DNA from: Candidatus Omnitrophota bacterium
GTDB taxonomy: Bacteria > Omnitrophota > Gorgyraeia > Aquiviventales > Aquiviventaceae
Length of the DNA stretch: 64,000 nt
Assembly (NCBI GenBank): GCA_030697665.1
Contig: JAUYPJ010000098.1
Span: 60,544 to 124,543 of the forward strand
Direction: 5' to 3'
Part shown: positions 1 through 8,100 of the stretch, one piece after another
Layout of the letters: the number at the start of each line of letters is the position of its first letter
Position numbering within the stretch: position 1 is the stretch's first letter
Translations under genes and position numbers: made by a program
The notes under the pieces: model-generated
What the model saw: the letters and a program-made list of their open reading frames with translations, nothing else
What the model was told of the DNA's origin: nothing
Database searches by the model: none

Positions 1-109
1 TATGGATCGACGACGGATTCCCCCACCGCTCCAGCGCGTCGGTCATGGCCTGCCTTACCTCCGGCAGCATTGGCGTCGAGGATGCGTAGTCGAGGTAAAT
101 CCGGCTCAT
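1..109 (-). CDS. Cysteine desulfurase, N-terminal fragment (NifS/IscS-like)
   Basis: The window edge cuts this gene; only about 36 codons are visible. The translation begins [14 protein letters not shown] and continues to a WGNPSSIH segment. This is the typical N-terminus of class V aminotransferase cysteine desulfurases, PLP enzymes that take sulfur from cysteine for Fe-S clusters or thiolated tRNA. Its ATG overlaps the stop of the upstream protease-like gene in an ATGA, so the two are probably translationally coupled. The PLP lysine and the active cysteine lie outside the window, so NifS, IscS and SufS types cannot be separated. Confidence 0.8.
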   Translation of the reverse strand, partial: MSRIYLDYASSTPMLPEVRQAMTDALERWGNPSSIH

Positions 110-555
110 GGAAACTCCAGCCACGCGGTCTGTGCCTTGAGGTCCAGAAACACCTTGCCATCCTCCAACATATCCTGCATCCCCAGGATCAGTGGAACCT
201 CATCGGTTTGCGCCAAATAGGTGCGGAAACTTCGCCGGAGCTGACGTCCCTGCAGGTCTTCCAGCACGGCACCAATGATCCCTGCTGTCACTGAAATAGC
301 ACATTCCTTACGAGCGACAAGTCCTTGAAGCAGAAACGGCTTCAGTCGACGGACGTGCGTCTGAGACCACAACGAGAGCGGGATGATCGAAGTGGGCGCG
401 CCGGTGTCGATGATGGCCGGATAGGGGTCCGAAAGTCCCTGACGCAATGGAAACCGGACATCGCACAGCACCCGCACCAACCAGAAGCCTCGGTCGATAA
501 GCTCCACATCAGGCAGACGCTTAACGGTGAGCGCCAGACGAATAGACATGCCCAC
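106..555 (-). CDS. Retropepsin-like aspartyl protease domain protein
   Basis: A 149-residue protein. The central motif [13 protein letters not shown] matches the hydrophobic-D-T/S-G active-site loop of single-domain retropepsin-like proteases, which act as dimers. The downstream segment [11 protein letters not shown] resembles the ILG motif found near the C-terminus of the fold. There is no signal peptide, so it is probably cytosolic. It overlaps the upstream small gene by 35 bp and the cysteine desulfurase start by 4 bp, suggesting one transcript. The substrate is unknown; proteolytic activity is inferred from the motif only. Confidence 0.7.
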   Translation of the reverse strand: MGMSIRLALTVKRLPDVELIDRGFWLVRVLCDVRFPLRQGLSDPYPAIIDTGAPTSIIPLSLWSQTHVRRLKPFLLQGLVARKECAISVTAGIIGAVLEDLQGRQLRRSFRTYLAQTDEVPLILGMQDMLEDGKVFLDLKAQTAWLEFP

Positions 556-784
556 CCCGCTCGACGAAGATCACCGGCACATGGGCTTCGCCTGTCTTCG
601 CTCGCGCTGTCTCCTCTGCCTCTCTGAGATTGCGCGACGCGGCGACGGCCTTGTGGTTCACAATCACCACCCACTGGTTCCCGAAGCGCTTGGCAAGCTC
701 CCCGTAGTGGGCATATCCCCACTCCCGATCCTCCCAAAACCGCTTCGGCATGTCCGATCCGTTTTTCTTCATCTTCGTCCGCAT
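521..784 (-). CDS. Small DUF5678-like protein
   Basis: An 87-residue protein. I place the start at the internal ATG (MRTKMKK) because AAGGAG sits 5 bases upstream; the longer open frame has no comparable ribosome site. The middle (GNQWVVIVNHKAVAASRN) followed by a helix and a final strand resembles DUF5678 proteins, which often sit beside retropepsin-like genes. It overlaps the protease-like gene by 35 bp, consistent with a two-gene unit. Function is unknown. Confidence 0.65.
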   Translation of the reverse strand: MRTKMKKNGSDMPKRFWEDREWGYAHYGELAKRFGNQWVVIVNHKAVAASRNLREAEETARAKTGEAHVPVIFVERGGHVYSSGAHR

Positions 785-940
785 GATCGCTCCTTGGTTC
801 AACTCTCCTTGACTCTCTGATGGATCCCTACCGCCACGATCTGTTTCTGTCCCGGCAGCACCGCCATCGCTGAGGCGTGGCGGCATCAATAGTTCAGTTC
901 ACTGTCTACGGTTGTACGCTAGAGCCCAACATCACCAGAC

Positions 941-1777
941 CTACTGCTGCATAGCGTTCAGCACAGAGAGCCCTTCTTTAACACGATTGACATCCTCGAC
1001 AATCCCGATCAGTTCGAATCGCGTTTCGAATACTCGCTGGAACACTTGCAAGACCCAGGCTCCCACACAGGCGGATGTCTTGAGAGCTGCCTTCAACGGT
1101 GACGGCGCGATGTTCAAGTACAAAGAATCGAACTGGATGAACTCTTCGGTCTGCTTGATCTGCATGTTAGGAAATACTGCGGACGGATTTGGATGAGCAC
1201 CGAGTTCGATGAGAAGTCCATAGAGATCTCTGACACCCGAGCCGAATCTTCCCTCTCTGGCCTCAAGCTTCTGCAAGATCGAACCCATATGGAACTTGTT
1301 CCGACGAACCTGCTTATCTCCCTCAAGCCAGGCACGCTTCGCTTCAGAATCAATGAAGATGAAATAAGCATACAAGGCATCTTCCAAGCCACCGCGCAAT
1401 ACCAGGTAAGCCTCTCTCAGCTGTCCACTCATTGCGAACCCAGCACCACCCAGATAGGCAGCATGTGATCGCGGTAGAAAAACTGCCTCCACTACTTCTC
1501 GCGTGTTCGTCAGATGATCAATGGCTTTCCTGAATACATGGTGGATGTCAAGAAGAAGGTTATACTCAGCTTTACATCGGACAAACGTTGCCCATGTATT
1601 CTGATGGCCCCTCCCGATAAAGGCAGAGACAAAATCATCTCCCCATCCAGATGGTGCACACTTTGAACGGTCAAAAGCTAACTGGCTCAGGTCTGCCGCT
1701 TCCCTTTCTGTAATCTCTGACATCCGGGATGCCCAATCCCTGCCTAACTTGTCCCCGGTACCCTCTCCGTCATCCAC
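941..1777 (-). CDS. Hypothetical protein, DUF5677-like
   Basis: A 278-residue, mostly helical soluble protein of unrecognised function. The middle third (residues about 85-175: RKAIDHLTN, SGQLREAYLVLRGGLEDALY, then NKFHMGSIL) resembles DUF5677/DUF6988-type helical proteins, but that is a weak impression. No signal peptide or membrane segment is visible. The listed start is a GTG; a later ATG at 1723 (MSEITERE) is equally possible. It is isolated from its neighbours by gaps on both sides, unlike the tightly packed genes around it. Confidence 0.6.
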   Translation of the reverse strand: MDDGEGTGDKLGRDWASRMSEITEREAADLSQLAFDRSKCAPSGWGDDFVSAFIGRGHQNTWATFVRCKAEYNLLLDIHHVFRKAIDHLTNTREVVEAVFLPRSHAAYLGGAGFAMSGQLREAYLVLRGGLEDALYAYFIFIDSEAKRAWLEGDKQVRRNKFHMGSILQKLEAREGRFGSGVRDLYGLLIELGAHPNPSAVFPNMQIKQTEEFIQFDSLYLNIAPSPLKAALKTSACVGAWVLQVFQRVFETRFELIGIVEDVNRVKEGLSVLNAMQQ

Positions 1778-1828
1778 TCAGCGCTAGTGTAGTGTCTCGG
1801 GAAAAGTGGTACCGGTTCTGATTTCTGG

Positions 1829-1884
1829 CTTCGGACTTCCGGCCTCTGCCGTCTGCTTTCTGCCTTCCGAAACCTCGGAGGCGG
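1829..1884. repeat. Degenerate 7-bp tandem repeat (CTGCCTT family)
   Basis: Reads in period 7 as CTGATTT-CTGGCTT-CGGACTT-CCGGCCT-CTGCCGT-CTGCTTT-CTGCCTT. Only one arm is present, so there is no hairpin partner here. It fills the gap between two minus-strand genes and is a decayed relative of the CTTCTGC repeats farther on. Confidence 0.5.
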
Positions 1885-1887
1885 TCC

Positions 1888-2268
1888 TCAGTGGGCCGCC
1901 TCGGCTGCCTTGGCAAATACCAGGTCTCGGATGTCCAGTTCGATGAAGAAGGTGTCGACCTTCTGGATGTTGCCGCGCACACGGACGGATGCGCCGACTT
2001 CCAACCGTCTCAGTTTTGGATATTTCCGTAGAGAGACGTTGCCGCGAATCATCCTCATGCTATACGGCTCGATATTGAAGTACAGGTGCGCCTCACCGGG
2101 ACGCCCCTCTTGAGCATTGGCGAACGTCAGAGGCCAATCACCTTCCATGCCGCAGTAGGCGCGCGCGGCCTGCTGCCGCATGAGTGGCGGCTGCGCCTTG
2201 ATCTCTTTGAAAATTGCTGAGAGGTCAGGCGTGTGAATCCTCGAAGCACTGTATGTTTTAGCTGACAT
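1888..2268 (-). CDS. Hypothetical protein with OB-fold-like C-terminus
   Basis: A 126-residue protein, not recognised. The second half alternates short strands and charged turns (GASVRVRGNIQKVDTFFIELDIRDLVF), the pattern of an OB-fold barrel; the phrase V-R-G-x-I resembles nucleic-acid-binding OB domains. The N-terminal half is helical. Its ATG overlaps the stop of the upstream coiled-coil gene by 11 bp, so the two are probably co-translated. The OB-fold call is inferred from the strand pattern alone. Confidence 0.55.
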   Translation of the reverse strand: MSAKTYSASRIHTPDLSAIFKEIKAQPPLMRQQAARAYCGMEGDWPLTFANAQEGRPGEAHLYFNIEPYSMRMIRGNVSLRKYPKLRRLEVGASVRVRGNIQKVDTFFIELDIRDLVFAKAAEAAH

Positions 2269-2476
2269 GGGTGTGCTCCCGCACCTCTTTCACGAGGCCC
2301 TTGATACCAACTCGCATGTCACGAAACCCGATTTCCATCTCATGCCGAACGCCTTGCAACCCCTGGCCGATCTTCCCGTCAAGATTTGTCACCTTCTCCG
2401 AAAGCACGTTGTACTGTCGCTCGACCCGCTCGAGCAACACGCTGAACTGCCGTTCCCCTTCGGATCCTCTCGCCAT
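2258..2476 (-). CDS. Small coiled-coil protein
   Basis: A 72-residue protein, almost entirely amphipathic heptads (LLERVERQYNVLSEKV, then LDGKIGQGLQGVRHEM). It looks like a trimeric or dimeric coiled coil similar to small chemotaxis- or phage-associated coiled-coil proteins. No catalytic motif is visible. It overlaps the next gene by 11 bp. The name of the family is not known to me. Confidence 0.55.
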   Translation of the reverse strand: MARGSEGERQFSVLLERVERQYNVLSEKVTNLDGKIGQGLQGVRHEMEIGFRDMRVGIKGLVKEVREHTHVS

Positions 2477-2572
2477 GCCCTTCTCCCACGCCGGGCCGCT
2501 CAGCCACTGCCCAACTGTTCGCCAGCTCTTTGATCGAAGTCAGGAATCCTCGCGCCCGACGCTCCCTCGCCC

Positions 2573-2845
2573 CTACTTGAGGTACTCTTCCAATGGAATC
2601 GCAGGCAGGGTCTCGGCTTTCAGGCCAAGCTCATCAAACAATTCTGCGCTCAGCTTCGCGATCACCTTATCATGAGGCGCCTCGATGATTGAGATCAAGT
2701 CGTAACGGCCTAACGTGATGTAGGCGTGATGCAGCTTCGCTCCACGTCGCCTGATGATCTCTTTGGCCTTCTCAAGGCGTTTCTTGGCATCGGTCCCCAA
2801 TGAGTGCCGTTCGGTAAAACGCACAAGCCGCACGTAGAGCGCCAT
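2573..2845 (-). CDS. GYD domain protein
   Basis: A 90-residue protein beginning MALYVRLVRFTERH and carrying TLGRYDLISIIEAPHD. This matches the GYD family of about 90-100 residues, small ferredoxin-like-fold proteins of unknown role, with GRYD at the family's G-x-YD position. A strong ribosome site (AAAGGAGG, 6 bases before ATG) supports the start. It lies 3 bp after the DUF971 gene stop, so the two share a transcript. Confidence 0.85.
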   Translation of the reverse strand: MALYVRLVRFTERHSLGTDAKKRLEKAKEIIRRRGAKLHHAYITLGRYDLISIIEAPHDKVIAKLSAELFDELGLKAETLPAIPLEEYLK

Positions 2846-2848
2846 CGG

Positions 2849-3178
2849 TTACCTCCTTTGACAGACTTCGCAAGGACACATCTTCCGCAAGCGGTCAAAC
2901 GCGTAGATCCCGGTGGAGTGGCCGTCGGACCACTGGATCGTGATGGCGTAGCTGCCGACGAGCTGGAGGCCCAGCGGCTTCACGTCGTCTGGGACCGACG
3001 CCGCCGTCACACGGCGTTCGCCCGTGACCTCATCCACGCAACCGGCGCACGGACACTGCAGCCGCAGATGCCGCGCCGGATAGACGCTCTCGTGCCCGTC
3101 CTGCCACGTCACCTTGAGGTCGAACAGATTCGCCCGCCCGATTTCCACCGGTACGGGCATCGTAGGATCAGCCGTCAT
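2849..3178 (-). CDS. DUF971 domain protein
   Basis: A 109-residue protein with the DUF971 / gamma-butyrobetaine-hydroxylase N-terminal fold: VTWQDGHESVYPARHLRLQC, then CPCAGC, and later QWSDGHSTGIYAFDRLRKMC with CPCEVC. The cysteine pairs (CPCAGC and CPCEVC) fit a zinc- or cluster-binding role. Stand-alone DUF971 proteins are often encoded beside mrp/apbC genes, as here. I use the ATG at 3178, which overlaps the upstream gene's stop in ATGA; a longer upstream frame exists but has less support. Confidence 0.85.
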   Translation of the reverse strand: MTADPTMPVPVEIGRANLFDLKVTWQDGHESVYPARHLRLQCPCAGCVDEVTGERRVTAASVPDDVKPLGLQLVGSYAITIQWSDGHSTGIYAFDRLRKMCPCEVCQRR

Positions 3179-3366
3179 CCTCGATGTTTCGTGGGACGTT
3201 CGTGACGTGCGAGCAAGGACATTCGGTTTTTTATCAAGTCGGGATTTGCCTGTAGAGCCCACTCAGCAAGTCCAAGGGCATACTGGAAGCGCTCCGAAGG
3301 AGACAATTTGAGCGCCTGGTCGACAAGGAGTTCTTTCGACGGATCCCGCGTACGTGGACGCTTCAT
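3175..3366 (-). CDS. Small hypothetical protein, partner of nucleotidyltransferase
   Basis: A 63-residue protein with a predicted helical core (LSPSERFQYALGLAEWALQAN). It overlaps by 4 bp both the nucleotidyltransferase gene before it and the DUF971 gene after it (ATGA at each junction). Its size and position suggest a paired partner of the nucleotidyltransferase-like protein, as in AbiE-like or MNT/HEPN-like pairs. No known antitoxin motif is visible, so that role is inference. Confidence 0.55.
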   Translation of the reverse strand: MKRPRTRDPSKELLVDQALKLSPSERFQYALGLAEWALQANPDLIKNRMSLLARHERPTKHRG

Positions 3367-3887
3367 GATCGCACACGACGTTGGCGCGTTTTCTCTTGGA
3401 TCAGTTCAAGGTACTCCACATCTTGAAGGTCTTGGATCCGGCCTGCGGATCGTTTCATCGCCATGAGCGCAGACAGCGGCATCAAGGGGACGCGAACTCC
3501 CTGATGCTGGACGACCTTCCGGTGTTGATAGAGGTGTTCGAAGTCTTTCAACGGCCGCACCATGATATCCACCAGACGGAATGGCTTGCGATTCTCGGCA
3601 AACGAAAACACCTTCATGTTCTTCTGCTGCGTCCACTGCTGGCGCAGGTGAGGATCGGCCAGTCCAGTGATGGAAACCGGGGTCTTTGCGGAAAACCCAA
3701 GGCGGTTCATCACTCGTTCAAACTCTTTGAGGTTCTCGAAGTCCAAGTCAACAGCCAAATCCGTGTCAAATGTCGTGCGCGGGACACCGTGGAAGATCGC
3801 CGCGACCCCACCGACTACCAAATACCTGACATGCGCCCGATTGAGCGCATCCAAGATATCTGCCGGATCATGAGGAAACCGTTTCAC
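3363..3887 (-). CDS. Nucleotidyltransferase-like protein (AbiEii / DUF6036 type)
   Basis: A 174-residue protein. Residues about 18-50 read YLVVGGVAAIFHGVPR followed by TFDTDLAVD. This is the GG...HG...R-T-x-D-x-D pattern of minimal nucleotidyltransferases (AbiEii/DUF6036 type), where the two aspartates hold metal. Many relatives are toxins of toxin-antitoxin pairs. It starts with GTG, preceded by AAGGGGA. It overlaps the small partner gene by 4 bp. A toxin role is plausible but unproven. Confidence 0.7.
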   Translation of the reverse strand: MKRFPHDPADILDALNRAHVRYLVVGGVAAIFHGVPRTTFDTDLAVDLDFENLKEFERVMNRLGFSAKTPVSITGLADPHLRQQWTQQKNMKVFSFAENRKPFRLVDIMVRPLKDFEHLYQHRKVVQHQGVRVPLMPLSALMAMKRSAGRIQDLQDVEYLELIQEKTRQRRVRS

Positions 3888-3908
3888 TGATTCCCCTTGT
3901 GTTCCGTC

Positions 3909-4994
3909 CTAAAACGTGACTTTCACCGGTGGCGCAAGCTCGCCCTGCATCGCGCGGATGCTGACCTGGGCGGCGAGCTGCTCCGCCGCGTTGACGAAGG
4001 CCTTCGCGGCGGCTGAGTCCGGGTGCGTGAGCACGATGGGCGTTCCTGCATCCGAGGTCTCGCGAATCGAGGTCTCGAGCGGAATCTCTCCTAAAAAGGG
4101 GATGCCCATGCGCTCCGCCGTCGCTTTGGCACCGCCGCTCCCAAAAATATCATCACGTGTGCCGCAAGAGCGGCACACGTGAGCGCTCATGTTTTCGATG
4201 ATCCCCAAGATGGGCGCGTTGAGCTTCCTGAACATCGCAATCGCCTTCTGCGCGACGTTGAGCGCGACGTCCTGCGGCGTCGACACGATCACCGCCCCGG
4301 TAATCGGAATGATCTGACACAGGGACAGTTGCACGTCGCCGGTCCCGGGGGGCATATCGCAGAGCAGGTAGTCGAGCTCGCCCCACTCGACGCCGCCGAG
4401 GAACTGCTCCACCGTCTTATGGAGCATCGGGCCGCGCCACACCACCGCCTCCTCCGGCTTCATGAAGAACGCCATCGAGATGACCCTCAGGCCATGCTGC
4501 TGGACCGGGATCATGCGGCGCTCAGGCGTCACCTCGGGGGAGGCGGTCAGGCCCAGGATGGTGGGAATGCTTGGGCCATAGACATCCGCATCCATCAGTC
4601 CCACCCGCGCGCCGGTCTTGGCCAGGGCCAGCGCCAGGTTGGCGCTCACGGTAGACTTGCCCACCCCGCCCTTGCCGCTGGCAATCGGGACGATGTTCTT
4701 CACCGATCGAGCCAGCCGAGCAGCGGGCTGTGAGGACAGGGAGGCGCGCACCTGCGACGTCATGGTGATGTCCACCTGCGAGATGCCTGCCAGGGCCTGC
4801 ACCGCCGCGCGCGCCTGCTCCTTCAGTTGCTCCCGGACCGGACAGGCCGGCGTCGTCAGCTCGATGGTGAACGCCACCCGTCCGCCCTGAATCGTCACGC
4901 CCTTGACGAAGCCCAGCGAGACGATGTCGCGCTTGAGGTCAGGGTCCTGAACCGCGCGCAGCGCGCTAAGAACGTGTTCAGCAGTAACGGCCAT
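3909..4994 (-). CDS. apbC: Mrp/ApbC Fe-S carrier P-loop ATPase
   Basis: A 361-residue protein of normal family length. Residues 1-90 form the MIP18/DUF59 domain. The deviant Walker A GKGGVGKSTVSANLALAL follows, then the LMDADVYGPSIP and DMPPGTGDVQLSL blocks typical of Mrp. A C-terminal CRSCG supplies the two cysteines that bridge an Fe4S4 cluster at the dimer interface. The protein carries clusters to apo-enzymes in the cytosol. The upstream glutamate synthase is a 3Fe-4S client type. No clear Shine-Dalgarno sequence precedes the ATG; a repeat hairpin arm lies just upstream instead. Confidence 0.95.
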   Translation of the reverse strand: MAVTAEHVLSALRAVQDPDLKRDIVSLGFVKGVTIQGGRVAFTIELTTPACPVREQLKEQARAAVQALAGISQVDITMTSQVRASLSSQPAARLARSVKNIVPIASGKGGVGKSTVSANLALALAKTGARVGLMDADVYGPSIPTILGLTASPEVTPERRMIPVQQHGLRVISMAFFMKPEEAVVWRGPMLHKTVEQFLGGVEWGELDYLLCDMPPGTGDVQLSLCQIIPITGAVIVSTPQDVALNVAQKAIAMFRKLNAPILGIIENMSAHVCRSCGTRDDIFGSGGAKATAERMGIPFLGEIPLETSIRETSDAGTPIVLTHPDSAAAKAFVNAAEQLAAQVSIRAMQGELAPPVKVTF

Positions 4995-5025
4995 CGGTAG
5001 GACTGGGGGTAGGTAGTGAACGGTT

Positions 5026-5103
5026 TACAGTGAACAGTGTACAGTTGACCGTCAGCACGCGAAGCGCCACCTCGTCGTCACTGTACACTGTATACTGTAC
5101 ACT
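5026..5103 (-). repeat. Intergenic hairpin of 7-bp repeats (ACACTGT family)
   Basis: Left arm is ACAGTGA-ACAGTGT-ACAGT (from 5027); right arm is ACTGTAC-ACTGTAT-ACTGTAC-ACT (from 5080). The arms are complementary across a loop of about 34 bases. It lies between gltB and apbC. A short second stem (CCACC...GGTGG, 5104-5124) touches the gltB stop codon. Neither has a U-run after it, so a Rho-independent terminator is not indicated. Confidence 0.75.
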
Positions 5104-5124
5104 CCACCGAGCGAAGCGAGGTGG

Positions 5125-8100
5125 CTAGCCTTCCTTGGCGCTGACGACCTGCTCAAGCTTCGCGCCCGTGCCGCGCGGCACGACCATCCAGAAAAGTCCT
5201 TGCACGTCGTCCCAGGTGGTCAGGATCTCCAACGCGCGGGGGCTCTTCGTCGCCACAAAGTGGCGCTCCAAGAGGGTGCGCACGTTCTCGATCTCCTCGG
5301 AGCCCTCCAGCCGCATCAGCTCCACCAGCTCGAGGTTGACGCGCCGCTCAAACACGCGCGCCTCATCCAGGACGTAGGCGCGGCCGCCGGTCATGCCCGC
5401 CCCGAAGTTGCGTCCGGTCTCACCCAGGATCACCACGATGCCGCCCGTCATGTACTCGCAGCCGTGGTCGCCGAGACCCTCGATGACCGCCATGGCCCCG
5501 GAGTTGCGCACCCCGAACCGCTCCCCCCCACGCCCGGCGGCATAGAGCACCCCGCCGGTGGCTCCGTAGAGACACGTGTTGCCGAGAATGACGTTCTTGT
5601 GCCAGACAAAGGGCGCCTCCTCCGGCGGCCTGATGATGAGCTCGCCTCCGGCCATCCCTTTGCCGACATAGTCGTTGGCTTCCCCGATGAGGGTCAAGCG
5701 CATCCCCGCGATGCAGAACGCGCCGAAGCTCTGCCCCGCCACGCCCCGGAAGGTCACATCGACTGTGGCGGCTGGCAGCCCGTTGTCCCCATACCGTTTG
5801 GCGATTTCACCCGCCACCCGCGCGCCGACCGCCCGATGGATATTGCGGATCGGGTAGGTCAGCGTGACCTTCCCGCGCCCTTCCAACGCCGCCTGGGCAT
5901 CCCGGATGATGTCGTTGTCGAGCGGCCGATCCGACGCCCAATCGTTGCGCGGGACCGTATGAACACGCGGGCCGGCATCCACCGTCGTCAACAGGAAGTC
6001 GAGATTCACCGTCGCGGCCTTCTCGTGCAGCTCCAGGCGACGCCTGGTCAACAAGTCGGTGCGGCCGATGACCTCATCGAGCCGGCGGGCCCCCAACGCC
6101 GCCAGATACCCGCGCAGCTCCTGGGCGATGAACCGCATGTAGTGGACCACCATCTCCGGCGTGCCGGTGAACTTCGCGCGCAGCTTCGGATCCTGCGTGG
6201 CCACGCCGACGGGACAGGTGTTGAGGTGGCACTGGCGGGTCATCACGCATCCGGTGGCGACCACCGCGGCGGTGCCGAATCCGTACTCCTCGGCCCCGAA
6301 CACCGCCGCCAGGAGGATATCGCGCCCGGTCTTCATGCCGCCATCCGCCCGGAGCACGACCTTCTCGCGCAGCCCGTTCAACCGCAGCGTCTGCTGGGTC
6401 TCCGCCAGCCCGAGCTCCCACGGCAACCCCGCGTTCTTGATCGAGCTCAGCGGGCTCGCCCCGGTGCCGCCGTCGTGCCCTGAGATGAGCACGGTGTCGG
6501 CGTGCCCCTTGGCCACGCCGGCCGCAATCGTTCCCACCCCCGCCTCGGCCACCAGCTTCACGTTGACCCGCGCGGCGGGGTTGATCATCTTCAGATCGTA
6601 GATCAACTGGGCCAGATCCTCGATCGAGTAGATGTCATGGTGCGGAGGCGGCGAGATCAGCGAGATGCCGGGAATCGTGTGACGCACGCGGGCGATCTCC
6701 TCTGAGACCTTGTAACCCGGGAGCTGCCCGCCCTCGCCCGGCTTCGATCCCTGCGCCATCTTGATCTCCAGCTCCCGCGCCGACATCAGGTACTCGGGCG
6801 TGACGCCGAATCGGCCGGAGGCCACCTGTTTGATCGCCGAGCTGCGGTTCATGTTCGGATCGGCCGGATGGTAGCGCGCCGGATCTTCCCCGCCCTCGCC
6901 GGAGCCGGACTTGCCGCCGATGCGGTTCATCGCAATCGCCAGCGTCTCATGCGCCTCGAGCGACAAGGCCCCATACGAAATGCTGGCGGTCGCAAACCGC
7001 TTCGTGATCGCTTCGACCGGCTCCACCTCCTCGAGGGGCACGGGTGGTCCCAGCGGTTTGACGTCCAGCAGATCGCGCAGCGCCGTCGGCGGGCGGGTGT
7101 TCACCGAGGCGGCGAACCGCTGATAGAGCGCGTAGTCACCGGTCTTGATCGCCTGCTGGAGGAACCGCACCATCTCCGGGTTGAACGCGTGGTATTCCCC
7201 GTCGCGGCGGTACTTGTAGAACCCGCCGGCATCCAGGTGCAGCGGCCCCTGCGGGTGGTAGGCGTTGCGGTGCCACGACAGGACCTCCTGCGCCACGTGC
7301 TCGTAGGTCAGGCCGCCGATGCGCGAGGGGGTGCCGGGAAAACAGTCCTCGATCAGCTCATCGGACAGCCCCAGTGCTTCGAAGATCTGCGCGCCGCGGT
7401 AGCTGCCCACCGTTGAGATGCCCATCTTCGACATGACCTTCAAGACGCTCTGATCCACCGCTTTCTTGAACTGCGCCATCCCCTGATCAAACGTCTGCGG
7501 GGCCAGGCGGCCGGAACGCTCCAACTGCTTGAGCGTCTGGCAGGCCAGGTACGGGTAGACGGCGGAGGCGCCGTAGCCGAGGAGGCAAGCGACCTGGTGG
7601 ACCTCGTGGACGTCGCCCGCCTCGACGACGATGGCCACCTTCATCCGGCGGGAGGTGCGAATGAGGTGATGGTGGACCGCCGCGGTCGCCAGGAGCGACG
7701 GGATCGGGGCGTGGGACTCATCGAGCCCGCGATCGCTGAGGATGAGAATCGTCGAGCCCCCATCCACCGCCTTGATCGTCTGCTCGCGCACGCGCTCGAT
7801 GGCTGAGCGCAGGGCCGCCGGGCCGTGAGCCGCTTCAAACAGGATCGGAATCGTCGCGGACTTCAGATCGGAGCGCCGGAGCGAGCGGAGGGCGGAGAAC
7901 TCCTGCGGCAGCAACACGGGGCTTGTGGCGAACACCATGCGCTTGGGCGCCGGGCCCTCCTCCAGGGGATTCGGGCGCGCCCCCAACAGCGTATTGAGCG
8001 ACATCACCAGCTCCTCGCGGATGGGATCGATCGGCGGGTTGGTGACCTGGGCGAAGAGCTGCTTGAAGTAGGTGAAGAGGGGCCGGGCCCGTTTCGAGAG

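Noticed and set aside
5104-5124. CCACC...GGTGG stem after gltB as a strong terminator
   Set aside because: Only 5 bp of stem are certain and no U-run follows; I mention it within the neighbouring repeat only.
5200-6483. A 427-codon open frame on the plus strand inside gltB
   Set aside because: It is a shadow of gltB, rich in H, R, P and Q, without any motif; typical of antisense frames in GC-rich genes.
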